Origin: Gracilariopsis chorda
Lineage: Eukaryota > Rhodophyta > Florideophyceae > Gracilariales > Gracilariaceae
Assembly: GCA_003194525.1 (NCBI GenBank)
Contig: NBIV01000015.1
Span: forward strand, 434,001-498,000
Direction: 5' to 3'
DNA length: 64,000 nucleotides
Within the stretch, counting starts at the first letter, position 1. The number at the start of each line of letters is the position of its first letter. The notes under the pieces are model-generated. The model was given only the letters and a program-made list of their open reading frames with translations, was not told the DNA's origin and ran no database searches. Both the position numbers and the translations under genes were made by a program. This document shows positions 1 to 9,648 of this stretch, piece by piece.

Positions 1-841
1 CAATGAGTTGAGCGCACTGCATGCACACCGGGTCCATCGCGAAGACGGTCAGCGTGGAGCGGCCCTCGTCAAACCAAGATGAGCCCGGTCCGCTATCAAA
101 CGGCTCAACCCTAAACGCCGAAATCCATCCCACGTCGCTGAGCTGCTGCAACAAGGCGCGAATCGCTCCGAGCCATCGCTCAGGGTGCGCGCGAGCGCTG
201 GGCGCATCCAAGGCGGGCAAGGCGGCGCTCAGCAGCGACAGCGTTTGTCGAGCGTGCTCGCGTACAAACGCGCTTCGTGACGCCGGCGACGTGCGCTGCG
301 CAATGGCGTGTACTCGCGCGTACAGGAGGAAGTTGAACCATTGCGTGTTGGAAATGTGCTGCGGCGGGGGCTGCTCGGCGAAGAACAGCGGCAGCGCACG
401 GCGCTGAACAAGCGCTTCCTCTCTCTTCAAGTCGGCGGCGGAAATGATGTGCACGCGGGTGGCAGCGTTTTGTAAGGCGGCGAAATAGGCGGTTGCAAAC
501 TGTACATCGAGTGTTTTGCGGCGCTGTTCGGCGGTTTGCGGTGGAGGGAACCAGTTCGGGAAGGCGCGCTGTGTACGTGCCCAAAGTCGCGATACCACAT
601 CGTCGCCAAAGAACAAGCGGGTGCCAAACACCAGCACGAGGGCGGAACAAGCTGTAGTACCGATAACAAAGACGCGTCGGGAAAGAGCCGGCGACGGCTG
701 AGGGTCAAGGTCAGCGTTGTCGCGGTCGCCGCCAGGCGGACGCGCGTTGGCGCAGAGGCGCGCGCAAGAACGGCGGGGAAGGCATTGTTGCGCGCGTATC
801 GGGACGGCAAGCAAGAAAGCGGGCGAGGGGCGAGGAGACAT
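1..841 (-). CDS. Partial gene, membrane-anchored protein of unknown function
   Basis: A single reading frame opens with ATG at 841 and stays open through about 280 codons to the left edge, so the 3' part lies outside the window. It is the only minus-strand frame here that reads through without a stop. The protein has a basic N-terminus, then near residue 55 Arg-Arg followed by a hydrophobic stretch (VFVIGTTACSALVLVFG) that could be a membrane anchor or part of an organelle-targeting signal. The remainder is soluble-looking and Ala/Arg-rich, with WFNFLLYARVHAIAQRTSP and a Cys-x2-Cys pair (VCMQCAQL) at the very edge. I recognise no family. It is transcribed divergently from the gene at 1340 across about 500 bp. 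Confidence 0.7.
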   Translation of the reverse strand, partial: MSPRPSPAFLLAVPIRAQQCLPRRSCARLCANARPPGGDRDNADLDPQPSPALSRRVFVIGTTACSALVLVFGTRLFFGDDVVSRLWARTQRAFPNWFPPPQTAEQRRKTLDVQFATAYFAALQNAATRVHIISAADLKREEALVQRRALPLFFAEQPPPQHISNTQWFNFLLYARVHAIAQRTSPASRSAFVREHARQTLSLLSAALPALDAPSARAHPERWLGAIRALLQQLSDVGWISAFRVEPFDSGPGSSWFDEGRSTLTVFAMDPVCMQCAQLI

Positions 842-1339
842 TTGGAGTGTGTGAGCTCGCGGAGGGGGGCGGTGGGGGGCTCTCGGTTCGGACAGCGCAT
901 TGGTTTGTGGCGGCGGATTACACGCGCGTTGGGCTCCGTAATTGGCGCGACGCGCGCTGGTGTGCAGCTGTTTGTCGCGTGCACTCGTGCGCGTCACGGA
1001 AGGTAAGCGGCGCGGGCGCTTCACCGGTGGCGCTGCGGCGCGGGCGCTTCACCGGTGGCGCTGCGGCACGCGCGCAGTGTGCTCCGCGCATTGTGCCACT
1101 GGTGGCGCGGCTTCTCCGTAAAGGTAAAACGCACCCCCCCGTCCCCTCACCCTTCACCCCTCGTACCCGCTCCAGCTCCACGCCTCCCCCCACCCCCCCC
1201 CCGTCTACATATCGTGCCTCTTGTAATCCCGTCACGCACCACCCCCACCCTCGTTTGCTGACGCTCCCCCTTCCACCCCCCCCCCCCTCTACACACTTGC
1301 TTCCCTCTTCCGCCCCACTACCCCTCCCCCCTACACGTC
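842..1339. promoter_or_regulatory. Divergent intergenic region, C-rich on the + strand
   Basis: This stretch separates two divergent genes. It is G-rich on the left, carries the 28-bp tandem repeat at 1010-1065, and from about 1130 to 1330 the + strand is strongly pyrimidine-rich with several runs of seven or more C directly before the ATG at 1340. No convincing TATA box is visible. It is inferred to be a shared promoter. Confidence 0.4.
1010..1065. repeat. 28-bp perfect tandem duplication
   Basis: Two adjacent identical 28-bp copies (1010-1037 and 1038-1065) contain GCGCGGGCGCTTCACC followed by GGTGGCGCTGCG. The duplication lies in the divergent intergenic region and looks recent because the copies do not differ. 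Confidence 0.9.
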
Positions 1340-2476
1340 ATGTACAGCATCATCGCCACGCCCGCCCATTGCTTCGCAAAGGGATGTGTACATCGCGACC
1401 CCGTGCGCTGCCTCATGCGCGTGCCGCCCTTCTACATCACCAAGTCGCGCGTCAGCTCGCCATCCTCTCCGACACGGCGCTTCCATTCTCCGACGTCTGA
1501 CATCACCTCCGACTCACTCTCCTCCGCGCCCAATTCGCCATTGCCGCAGTGCTCGCCCGCGTCCTCGTTGCGCGCGCAGTCAGACCGTCTCGCCAAATCG
1601 CGCGCCACCGGGCAGAGCTACCGCGACAACGAACGAGAGCACATCTTCCGCCTCATCACGGCGATTGAGCACGGTCGCTTGGAGAACAACCTGCTGTTCG
1701 TATTGTACGCCAACCCGAGCGCGCCGCTTTCGTGCGCAACGTGCATTTCATCACGGCACGCGGCGCAGTGGCATGTTCCGTGGGACGTTGCGGAGGATGG
1801 GTGCGAAATCAAGGACGTGCGTTTGCACGCGTTGTCTGCACGTACACAGGCGATGCTGGGACAAGGCTTTATTTCCGGTGCTCTGGCCACTGTGCTACTG
1901 GAACTGATGTTGCACCGTCGCAACATGTTGGGGGAGCCGTGTCCGGTGCAACTCGGTGCGGCGGTGGCAGACGCGGACCGGCGTCGACGCCGACGTCCTC
2001 CGTATCGCACTGCCACAACGCAGGAGGGGGCGGCAAGCATTGTGCAACTGGCCGTGAGACAGTTTTGTCGCGAAAGCAGCCGACCGAGAGCCATGTGGGA
2101 CCACGTGCAGTGGCGTCTTGGACATGTTGCAGTGGCTGCGTATCACATGGACAACATTGAGGCCATGTTGAATCCGCAAGTGCGGCTGAGCGACTGTGCG
2201 AGACACAGCAGGCGCGGTGCGGAGCTGGAGTGCAGCGATGCGGCACGTGGCGTGGAGAGTGAACTGTTTGATGCGCTTGGGATGGGCAGACGCGGAGACG
2301 GCGCCAAGCGGTGCAGCCGGTGCGGGGTGTTGAAGATAACTGGTAGTGGGCACGGACGGTCCAAATGTGCGGACGGGTTGGGCATTTGTTCTGCTGTGCC
2401 GTTTCCGGCGTCGCCTGCTATGGAAGACATGGTGGCTGACGAGGACGCACGCGCATATGATGCTGCTGAGCTTTAA
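1340..2476 (+). CDS. Orphan protein with a C-x2-C-x9-H-x4-C motif
   Basis: An intronless 378-codon ORF begins with ATG right after a pyrimidine-rich leader. The N-terminal 90 residues are Ser/Pro/Arg-rich and probably disordered. The middle is helical (NEREHIFRLITAIEHGRLE; GALATVLLELMLHRR) with an Arg-rich linker. Near residues 325-343 lies a Cys/His cluster, CSRCG..GSGHGRSKC, with spacing C-x2-C-x9-H-x4-C. This resembles an expanded zinc knuckle, whose usual spacing is C-x2-C-x4-H-x4-C. The tail is acidic. No known family is recognised. A nucleic-acid-binding role is only a guess from the Cys/His cluster. The opposite strand is also open for long stretches because of high GC, so gene status is likely but not certain. 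Confidence 0.55.
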   Translation: MYSIIATPAHCFAKGCVHRDPVRCLMRVPPFYITKSRVSSPSSPTRRFHSPTSDITSDSLSSAPNSPLPQCSPASSLRAQSDRLAKSRATGQSYRDNEREHIFRLITAIEHGRLENNLLFVLYANPSAPLSCATCISSRHAAQWHVPWDVAEDGCEIKDVRLHALSARTQAMLGQGFISGALATVLLELMLHRRNMLGEPCPVQLGAAVADADRRRRRRPPYRTATTQEGAASIVQLAVRQFCRESSRPRAMWDHVQWRLGHVAVAAYHMDNIEAMLNPQVRLSDCARHSRRGAELECSDAARGVESELFDALGMGRRGDGAKRCSRCGVLKITGSGHGRSKCADGLGICSAVPFPASPAMEDMVADEDARAYDAAEL

Positions 2477-2564
2477 TTTGTTTTGGTGGCGCTGTGACAA
2501 GCAGTCGTGCAGTTTGTTGGCGTCTCGGCGAGTGCATGTGCTGCGAGAGGGTAAATGTACCAAA

Positions 2565-2588
2565 GGTACCGTTGGTACCAACGGTACC
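2565..2588. repeat. 24-bp perfect palindrome of nested GGTACC sites
   Basis: In the 3' intergenic region of the preceding gene the sequence reads GGTACC-GTT-GGTACC-AAC-GGTACC. It equals its own reverse complement over 24 bp and is flanked by further partial copies (GTACCAAA before, AACGGTGTAC after). It could form a cruciform or RNA hairpin and lies between convergent genes. Confidence 0.9.
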
Positions 2589-2805
2589 AACGGTGTACGC
2601 TGAAGGGGCACTTTGAGATGTGCGTTGGTGCGCACCGGTGCTCGGCGTCGTGCGCTGTTGAGTCAAAAGTTGAGTGAGTGAGCAGCGCGCTTCCGCGTCA
2701 CGCGCTTCGCCCTTTCGAGCGCCGTTCTATGAGTTTTTTCTTAACGCCATTCGTTTAATGTAGCATAAACCAAATCTTCAAACGTTGGCAACTCATACAA
2801 CGCCC

Positions 2806-3978
2806 CTACAACCGCCGGCTGCTCTTGTAGCGCCGCACCTGCTCCAGCAGCTTCCTCGCGTGAGCGTCGCTCCTGAAGTGCTCGCGCACCGGTTGCAACA
2901 TCTCGTTAATCGCGCGCGCCACGGCCGGTTTCAGGTCGCCCGGGTGCAGCGCCCCGCTCGCAAAGTGCTGCGCCACGTCTTCGTACCTGTCGAAACTCAC
3001 GTCGCCGCCGTTCGCCGCGCTGCGCTTCACGCGCAGCGCCCCCAGTTTTGGCAACACCAAATACTTGACGTATTCCAGCACCGGGTTGCCCTCCACCGAG
3101 CGTTCCGGGCAAAACGCCGCTTTGATTTTGCTGTTCACCTCCTGCACCGAGTCCTCCATGTAGATCGCGCTCGACGGGTCGCTCTTGCTCATCTTCGCCT
3201 GCCCCTGTTTCAATCCGGGCATCATGTGGTGCGATACGATTATCGGCTTGTTCCTCATCTTCGGCTTGGCTTGCTCGCAGTACTCGCGCGCTAGCATGTT
3301 CACCTTTCTCTGGTCCATTCCCAGTTGACAGATGTCCGCCTTCAGGAAGAATATGTCCGCACACTGCATGCAAGGGTACATGATTTGCGCCGCTGACAGC
3401 TCATCCCCGTCCTCCCGTCCCATGATTGTGCAGCACCTCTTGATTCGCGACACGCTGTTAAGCGTCGCAATGTTCATCACGCGCGTCCAGTACTCGTTGG
3501 GTCGCTTGTTGATTTCGTCAGACGCCCAAAGGAACTTCACCTGTTCCATGTTCATTCCGCATGCCTTCCACACCTCGATAAAGTACTCGCCGACTACCCG
3601 AATCTTCTTCATGTCACCGCCCATCTTGTTGTTCAGCTGTGCGAACCAGTCCGCCACCCAGAACACAAACGTGCATCCGGCCTTTGTCAGTTTGTTCACA
3701 TTGATCGACTTTTGAATGCCCTGAGCAATGTGCATTCGTCCAGAAGGCTCGAATCCGTCGTAGCACACGGGCGCCGACGGCTTCTTCTCCAGCAGTAACC
3801 GTAGCCCTTCTTCGGTGTGGCACTCTTCGCCCACCGACATGATCAGTTGTACACGCTCGTCAACGCTCATTCCGTTCACCAGCTTCATTTCCGAAACCGC
3901 CTGTTGCACAGCCCCAACCTGCGCTTCATTCTCTTCGCCGTCCCCGTTCACTGCCACCGCCTTCGTCTCCTCCGCCAT
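2806..3978 (-). CDS. YARS1: Tyrosyl-tRNA synthetase (cytosolic, eukaryotic/archaeal type)
   Basis: Charges tRNA-Tyr with tyrosine. The 390-residue class I synthetase uses ATG at 3978; the frame is open further upstream to a GTG at 4041 but has no earlier ATG. The N-terminal 35 residues are acidic and variable. The catalytic core shows the HIGH-like signature GRMHIAQ (His-Ile-Ala-Gln at about 83-86) and the KMSKS loop (about 262-266). Conserved core blocks also include FVFWVADWFAQLNNK and QCADIFFLKADICQLGMDQRK. The length fits a protein with the catalytic and anticodon-binding domains but no EMAP-like C-terminal domain, as in yeast and plants. There is no transit peptide, so it is probably cytosolic. 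It is divergent from ATAD3 across 660 bp. Confidence 0.96.
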   Translation of the reverse strand: MAEETKAVAVNGDGEENEAQVGAVQQAVSEMKLVNGMSVDERVQLIMSVGEECHTEEGLRLLLEKKPSAPVCYDGFEPSGRMHIAQGIQKSINVNKLTKAGCTFVFWVADWFAQLNNKMGGDMKKIRVVGEYFIEVWKACGMNMEQVKFLWASDEINKRPNEYWTRVMNIATLNSVSRIKRCCTIMGREDGDELSAAQIMYPCMQCADIFFLKADICQLGMDQRKVNMLAREYCEQAKPKMRNKPIIVSHHMMPGLKQGQAKMSKSDPSSAIYMEDSVQEVNSKIKAAFCPERSVEGNPVLEYVKYLVLPKLGALRVKRSAANGGDVSFDRYEDVAQHFASGALHPGDLKPAVARAINEMLQPVREHFRSDAHARKLLEQVRRYKSSRRL

Positions 3979-4638
3979 TTTGTTTCTTGTTCCTACCGTA
4001 ATTGGCTGCAAAAGCTCCTTATGCCGTGCCAAACAATACACTGCTTGGAATGTTTCTGTTTTCGCTTGCTCACGATCTTGATTCCGCGTCGTTCTATATC
4101 CACTTTTCCGCAGAGAACGATCTCACCGTTGACTTCTCTTGTTCTGCAATCAAACTTGGTCACAATCCATCCCTATCTTTCTTTCCGGGCGCGGTGCCTC
4201 AATCGCTCCGCTGTCACACGTCAGGCATGCCCGTCGCCCTCGTTCAATCCACATTCCCGAACACGTAGCACGCGTGGACGCTTGTTGCACTCTTCATTTT
4301 GCGGTAGCCTATACTCCAGCAGCTATCCATTTTCCATCCACCATAGTATCCTCGGTGTTGATACTGTATAGCGCGGCAGCTGTGCACGTGCTTCGCCTTT
4401 TCATCAGATATGATATCTGTAAACATCCCAGAAAAAAGCGCCGTCCGCTGGATCGCAACTCGCTCTATGCGATCTAACCCCCACTCCGTTTTATGCTCCT
4501 TTAACGTTCACCCTTGCGTCCGCGTCGCACCTCGCCGAGAATTGCATTTTCACCTACAAACGCAGCTTCACGTCACCCTATTTCAACTCTGAAACACCGT
4601 GCTCTGCTTTCTTTTGCAACCGACTGGCTCACCTCAGT
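3979..4638. promoter_or_regulatory. Divergent promoter region of TyrRS and ATAD3
   Basis: 660 bp between the start codons of TyrRS (-) and ATAD3 (+). Several short ORFs cross it, but none shows protein-like composition. No TATA box or repeat stands out. It is inferred to carry both promoters and 5' UTRs. Confidence 0.5.
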
Positions 4639-6408
4639 ATGTTTAAGAACCTTGGAGGCGGCCAGAACTCTGGTCAGAACAAGGCTACCTCCAGTGAGTC
4701 CTTTTCTGGTAGTGTTGATCCCACTGGTCTGGAACGCGCTGCAAAAGCCGCCAAGGATATCGATTCTTCGCCCAATGCGCGCATGGCACTGGAGCTCGTT
4801 CGCGAGCAGGAAAGAACAAAGCAGTCGGAATTTGAAAGCAAGACGGCCGAGCTGCGTGCATACGAGTCCCAGCAGCGCGCGAAGAATATTGAAATCCAGG
4901 CCGAGCAGCAACGCAAGACCCTTGAAAAACAGGCAGAGTATGCGAGAGGTCAGGAGCTTTACAGGGACAAGCTTGAAAGGGAGAGACAGAAAGACGCTAT
5001 GGGCATGCAGCTCCAGGCCCAGCGCCAGATGAAGGAGGAGGAGCGCAAGAAAGATGAGCAAAGTGTTCTGCGCCAGGAGGCCATCCGACGCAAGACTCTA
5101 GAATATGAAACTGCGTTGCGTCAGCAGGCAGATATTGCAAAGGCAAAAGCAGAGGCAGAGGGCCGCATTGAACAAGAACGGCGGAATCATGACCTCATCA
5201 TGCAGCAGAAGAGATTGGAACTCCGAGAAACAAGAAAAACTACTATCGAGAGTATCAAGGTCGCCACGAGTAGTGTCGGCGCAGGATTGTCATCTTTTGT
5301 TTCCGATCGAGAGAAGGTTGCAACTGTGGTGGGAGGTTTGTCGGCTGCCGCGGCTGGTATCTACTTCGCCCGCGCTGCCGCATCTGTTGTGGGAGGGTAC
5401 GTCGCTGCACGTCTCGGGAAGCCCTCGCTGGTGCGAGATACCAGTCGAATAACTGCCTTATCTGCCTTCCGCGAACCGGTAAAATCCGTTCGACACCTTT
5501 GGCATCGCTTTCAAACACAGGATGCCGAACGTGCACTGGATGGGGTTGTTTTAGCGACGGCTACAAAATCTCGTTTGCAGAGAATAGCCCGAGCTACAAA
5601 GAACGCCCGAGTTCACCAGGCCCCGTTCCGGAATATACTGCTTGCTGGCCCTCCTGGGACAGGTAAAACCCTTTTTGCGAAGGGACTTGCAAGGGAAAGT
5701 GGACTGGAATACGCAATTTTCACTGGTGGTGATCTTGCTCCACTCGGTGCGAGTGCCGTCACAGAACTGCACAAGCTCTTTGATTGGGCTTCTACGTCAA
5801 GAAAGGGATTGCTGCTCTTTATTGACGAGGCTGATGCGTTTTTGAGAACAAGAAGTTCGGCGACCGGTGCAACTGAAGAAATGCGAAATGCACTGAATGC
5901 TTTCCTCTACAGGACAGGGCAGCCAACGAACAAGTTCATGCTGATGATGGCTACAAACCGACCACATGAATTTGACGAAGCTGCAGCTGATCGTGTTGAT
6001 GACGTTGTTCCCTTTTACTTGCCTGGTCCCGAAGAGCGAGGCGACATGCTAACCCTTTATGTGGACCGCCTGTTGAAGAAGCCTGCTGTTCCTATACGCA
6101 TGAAGAAAAGCGATCCATGGGAATCCTTCCTCAGCGAAGCTGTGAGACAAACTGACGGTTTCAGTGGCCGTGAAATGGAAAAACTTGTAATAGGATGGCA
6201 AGCTGCTGGTTATGGCACGCAGTCTGCCGAATTGAGTATGGACGAAGCCAAGCAGGTACTAAGGGATCACGTTGAACAGAAAGTAATGAAAGAAGGCTGG
6301 GCTGAGTCGCAGCGAGAAGACAGCACACGGGTGGGAACAGAATTCCCCTCGCAGGTAAGGGCAAACGGAGCTTCACATCAGGGCAGCCCCATGTACACCA
6401 CAGCGTAG
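4639..6408 (+). CDS. ATAD3: ATAD3-like AAA+ ATPase of the mitochondrial inner membrane
   Basis: 589 residues, intronless. Residues 1-200 form a charged coiled coil (Glu/Lys/Arg/Gln heptads), followed near 225-260 by a hydrophobic, Gly/Ala-rich membrane segment. The AAA+ domain has Walker A GPPGTGKT at 337-344, Walker B LLLFIDEADA at about 391-400 and the sensor/arginine region MMATNRPHEFDEAAADRVDDVV. This order (coiled coil, membrane segment, single AAA module) is the ATAD3 layout known from animals and plants. There it spans the mitochondrial inner membrane and supports nucleoid organisation, cristae and lipid traffic. The 3' end lies 82 bp from the convergent UTP3 stop codon. Confidence 0.95.
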   Translation: MFKNLGGGQNSGQNKATSSESFSGSVDPTGLERAAKAAKDIDSSPNARMALELVREQERTKQSEFESKTAELRAYESQQRAKNIEIQAEQQRKTLEKQAEYARGQELYRDKLERERQKDAMGMQLQAQRQMKEEERKKDEQSVLRQEAIRRKTLEYETALRQQADIAKAKAEAEGRIEQERRNHDLIMQQKRLELRETRKTTIESIKVATSSVGAGLSSFVSDREKVATVVGGLSAAAAGIYFARAAASVVGGYVAARLGKPSLVRDTSRITALSAFREPVKSVRHLWHRFQTQDAERALDGVVLATATKSRLQRIARATKNARVHQAPFRNILLAGPPGTGKTLFAKGLARESGLEYAIFTGGDLAPLGASAVTELHKLFDWASTSRKGLLLFIDEADAFLRTRSSATGATEEMRNALNAFLYRTGQPTNKFMLMMATNRPHEFDEAAADRVDDVVPFYLPGPEERGDMLTLYVDRLLKKPAVPIRMKKSDPWESFLSEAVRQTDGFSGREMEKLVIGWQAAGYGTQSAELSMDEAKQVLRDHVEQKVMKEGWAESQREDSTRVGTEFPSQVRANGASHQGSPMYTTA

Positions 6409-6490
6409 ACGTACTAGGGGAAAGAACAACATAAACTAAAGTTTCACATCTTTATCGAGTTTTTGTCGAATCTGTGTGCTTTGCACGAAC

Positions 6491-8197
6491 TTAAACTTCG
6501 GAAAGCCGCGAACCTTTTCTGGCCGACATATTGATCCCAGACGCCTCTCCGGAGTAACCAATACCAGGCTTTCCGGCGTATTCTCGAACAGCCCCCTTTC
6601 TTCTCTTGACAGCACTTGCGTAAGCTAATCGATTTTTGGTGCGAGGCGTCTTCTTCTTCCTAGATCGATATCTTGTCAGTCCCTTGTTCTTTACAATTTC
6701 GGATGAAGCCTTTCGTTTGCCGTCTGGATCAGCCTTGTCTTTGAAGCGATAGACATGAGGTTCAGCGGCGGCCATTCTGCGTTCCAGTCGGGCCTCCTTT
6801 TTCTCTTTCTTAGCTACCATTCTTTGCATAACCTCGTCGTCATCTTCTTCATGCGTTCTTTCCGACTCCTGGCCTTCGATAACAGAAGAACGAGCTGTTT
6901 CTTTTTCTTCCTTTCCTCGCTTGTCACGTACAAGTTCTTCGTCAGCGGGAGCAATACGCCGGACTTCCTCGTTCTTTCGTTGACTTTCCATCTGATTGAT
7001 AATCGTCTGAAGTTTCCTCTTCTTCGCACGCTTATCGGCATGACCGATGGTACCAGAATCATCACGTTTCGAGGACAAGAGAGCTTTCACACGTTCCTCA
7101 TCCTCTTCGATGGTGAGTTCAGCTCTCTTTCGTTTTCTCCGATTTCTTTTCTTCTTTGTCTTCTTTGCATTATCTGAGAGTACCCCATTCATTCTCTCCT
7201 GTTCATTTGGGGGTATTGGATCGCCATGGTCCACGGCACCGGAAGGCGTTTCTTCTATCCCTTGTGATTCCTTTTCCCGTTCATCATCTCCTGCACGTTC
7301 GTCACCTTCAAGAGAAGGCATTGTTACTGGTTCAGCTTCAACAGCGCCGGGAATAGATAAACCGGATGCTTTTTCCAACAAAGCCCGAATGGCGTATATA
7401 CGTACTAGTACAGGATGTGTACGGATATCTACAACACCTTCAGCCTCAGGATCCGTCCTCAGTGAAAGATAGTATGCAATATTGGTGACAAACGAGGAAT
7501 GCAAGTGGTAAATGATCCTTGCAGTTTCACTCAGTTTGACCTTCTTAAACCATACTTGCGCTTCTTTGTGACTTTTTACCATCTCTCTTACAAGCATAGG
7601 AACTTCCGGAGCAATGGCATCCATCATATCTTCAGATATTTCCTTTCTCGAGGTGGAAACAAGTACTGCCTCTTTCGCGACATCACTGTCGTTCTTTTCG
7701 GGTTCTGTTCCACTCTCATCTTCATCGTCGTCGCGAAAGTCTTCTGGCTTCAGATTCTGTAAAGCTTTCTTTTGCATTCGCAGTGCTTCCTCTTCTTCGT
7801 CTTTCAAGGCTTGATCGCGTTCATCCTCTTCCATAATCTCGAATTCATGTGTGTCACCACCGTACCAGTGTCTTCTTTTGGAGCCCCAACCCTTCTTCTC
7901 TTCCTCTGGGTCTCCGGGAAGGTCGTCATCATCTTCGTCTTCGTCGACGGAGTCTTCGGAGTCTGAAGAGTGTATGTTCATGACTTCTTGGCCAGTAAGC
8001 TCAGGCTCAAGTTCTTCATCAGAATCCGATTCTTCTTCGCGAACTTTCTGGAGCATTCTGTAATGCCGTTGCTCGAAGAAGTCATCAACTTCGTCATTTT
8101 CTTTGATTTGTTGTTCGTCATTGAGATCGTCATCCCCGGAGCGGTCATCTACAAATCCCCTCCCACTGAGCAGGGGCCGCTTGGTCTTTTTGACCAT
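6491..8197 (-). CDS. UTP3: UTP3/SAS10, small-subunit processome component
   Basis: 568 residues, intronless, ATG at 8197. A nucleolar factor for 18S rRNA processing in the U3 snoRNP/SSU processome. The N-terminal third is extremely acidic with Ser-Asp-Glu clusters. The middle contains the Sas10/Utp3 C1D domain (VREMVKSHKEAQVWFKKV, then THPVLVRIYAIRALLEKASG). After a basic, coiled linker comes the Sas10 C-terminal domain: SSEIVKNKGLTRYRSRKKK, then TKNRLAYASAVKRRKGAVREY and an ending with YSGEASGI. This domain order is diagnostic of SAS10/UTP3 rather than LCP5/NGDN, which lacks the C-terminal Sas10 block. It is convergent with ATAD3. Confidence 0.93.
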   Translation of the reverse strand: MVKKTKRPLLSGRGFVDDRSGDDDLNDEQQIKENDEVDDFFEQRHYRMLQKVREEESDSDEELEPELTGQEVMNIHSSDSEDSVDEDEDDDDLPGDPEEEKKGWGSKRRHWYGGDTHEFEIMEEDERDQALKDEEEEALRMQKKALQNLKPEDFRDDDEDESGTEPEKNDSDVAKEAVLVSTSRKEISEDMMDAIAPEVPMLVREMVKSHKEAQVWFKKVKLSETARIIYHLHSSFVTNIAYYLSLRTDPEAEGVVDIRTHPVLVRIYAIRALLEKASGLSIPGAVEAEPVTMPSLEGDERAGDDEREKESQGIEETPSGAVDHGDPIPPNEQERMNGVLSDNAKKTKKKRNRRKRKRAELTIEEDEERVKALLSSKRDDSGTIGHADKRAKKRKLQTIINQMESQRKNEEVRRIAPADEELVRDKRGKEEKETARSSVIEGQESERTHEEDDDEVMQRMVAKKEKKEARLERRMAAAEPHVYRFKDKADPDGKRKASSEIVKNKGLTRYRSRKKKTPRTKNRLAYASAVKRRKGAVREYAGKPGIGYSGEASGINMSARKGSRLSEV

Positions 8198-8927
8198 AGA
8201 TAATTCTCTTCAACTGCACACTCCTTGTGAAGAGAAAGCGTAAATATAATGTTTGCGTACACCACCGACTTGTGTCGCAGTGGGAAAGCACTGTGGTTCT
8301 TCTGGTCAGTGCTGAACAGCAAATTCAGATATTTCCAGGTTCGTCCGGTTCGTCAACTCAAAAAGCGTTTGTTCGAGGCGGAAACCCGTCACGTAGAATG
8401 CCTGTTCTTGAGTCCTGTTCGACTGAAATTGTTTGGTAATGAGCTTCCTGCCGGCGTTCCTGCCTGGATAGCTTTGAACTCTATCCCAACAGCTTCACAG
8501 AACGTATCGAACTCGCAGGTTGAAACGCCACCCTGAGATACTTGCCTAGCCTTCCTCGGAAACGGACCGCTTTATGCCTCACTACGGCAAGGTTCGCCGT
8601 CGCCTTCGTAAGCAGGCACAGGCCGATGGGGTGCTTGAGCATCTTGTTTCAACAATTGAAATTCGTTTATCCGCATCAATTCGTTTTATGGGCACTCAAT
8701 TTCAATACCTTGGCACCAGAGCATCTCGTTCTTGTACTGTACGTTGATCCGATGAAGTGAGCTTTGTCTTATCGGCCTTGCTGGGGGTAAGGGACAGCTA
8801 TCGTTCTACAAAATGCAATAGTGACAGATTTGGACTTGTCGACGAACGCATGGTGTGTTGTACTGTACTGGTCATTAAGAGATAGGAGGAATTGCTACAA
8901 GGGAGTTCGCTCCAACCCTGAAGCATC
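8198..8927. other. Intergenic, with one weak ORF at 8249-8536 (+)
   Basis: Between UTP3 (-) and the YdcF-like gene (+). A 95-codon ORF at 8249-8536 and a 57-codon ORF starting with ATG at 8575 (MPHYGKVRRRLRKQ) are open, but neither shows a recognisable domain or a splice link to the other. Either could be a small gene or 5' leader sequence. Coding status is unproven. Confidence 0.3.
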
Positions 8928-9608
8928 ATGAACGAATTCGATGCTGTAGTCATCCCCGGAGGTGGAATCGACGCAAACACAGGTCTGCCACAACCGTGGG
9001 TATGTGCCCGTCTCGATGCCGCATTAAAGCTACGTGATCAAGCCAAGTACTTTATCGTGCTTTCCCGCGGCACCACTCACAAGCCACCCCCCAAAGACAG
9101 AGAAGGCTTCTCCATCGATGAAGCGGCCGCAAGCGCCAAGTATCTACTCGATAATGGAATCGAGGATGCGGAACGAATTCTGATGGACAGATGGTCATTA
9201 GACACGATTGGAAACGTATTTTTTGCGCGCGCAATGATATGCGATCCGATGAAGTTGAAGCGTTTGTGCGTGATCACAAGTCTGTTCCACATGCCAAGAA
9301 CAAGGACCATTTTTGACTGGGTTTTCACGCTTGATCGACGGGAAGTGGACATTGAATACGTGGTCACGCCAGACAACGGCATGAGTGCAGCACAGAGCTC
9401 AGCGCGCACTGAAAAAGAACAAGAAAGTCTACGAAAGCTAGTTGTGAACACAATACCGAGCATTTGCAGCATGGGACAACTAGCCAATTTTCTTTTCACA
9501 GCACATGGCGCGTACAACGCGCACCCCGTGCGAAAGATGGTTATCGCAGAAGAAAAAGATGAGGCACCAGAAAAAGAGAACTCAGAGATACTAGAAAGCA
9601 CTTATTAA
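8928..9608 (+). CDS. YdcF-like (DUF218) protein
   Basis: 226 residues, intronless. It opens with the DUF218/YdcF signature: a short beta strand and Gly-rich loop, FDAVVIPGGGI, at residues 3-13, then a polar helix with RLDAALKLRDQ. Later blocks LLDNGIEDAERILMDRWSLDTIGNVFFAR and VITSLFHMPRTRTIFDWVF match the ordering helix and the segment containing the conserved His-x-x-Arg in this family. Bacterial YdcF binds S-adenosylmethionine and relatives act at the cell envelope; the eukaryotic role is unknown. No signal peptide is visible, unlike many bacterial members, so it is probably soluble. The stop lies 40 bp from the stop of the convergent gene at 9649. Confidence 0.85.
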   Translation: MNEFDAVVIPGGGIDANTGLPQPWVCARLDAALKLRDQAKYFIVLSRGTTHKPPPKDREGFSIDEAAASAKYLLDNGIEDAERILMDRWSLDTIGNVFFARAMICDPMKLKRLCVITSLFHMPRTRTIFDWVFTLDRREVDIEYVVTPDNGMSAAQSSARTEKEQESLRKLVVNTIPSICSMGQLANFLFTAHGAYNAHPVRKMVIAEEKDEAPEKENSEILESTY

Positions 9609-9648
9609 TGAAAGAAAGGAAAGCTTTTTCTTTTTGAATGTGTTATTG

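Noticed and set aside
180-650. Minus-strand ORF of 156 codons
   Set aside because: Another minus frame is open from ATG 841 to the window edge with better protein character; this one is a GC-driven shadow.
2785-3294. Plus-strand ORF opposite TyrRS
   Set aside because: Antisense shadow of a clearly identified synthetase, with low-complexity His/Arg/Val composition.
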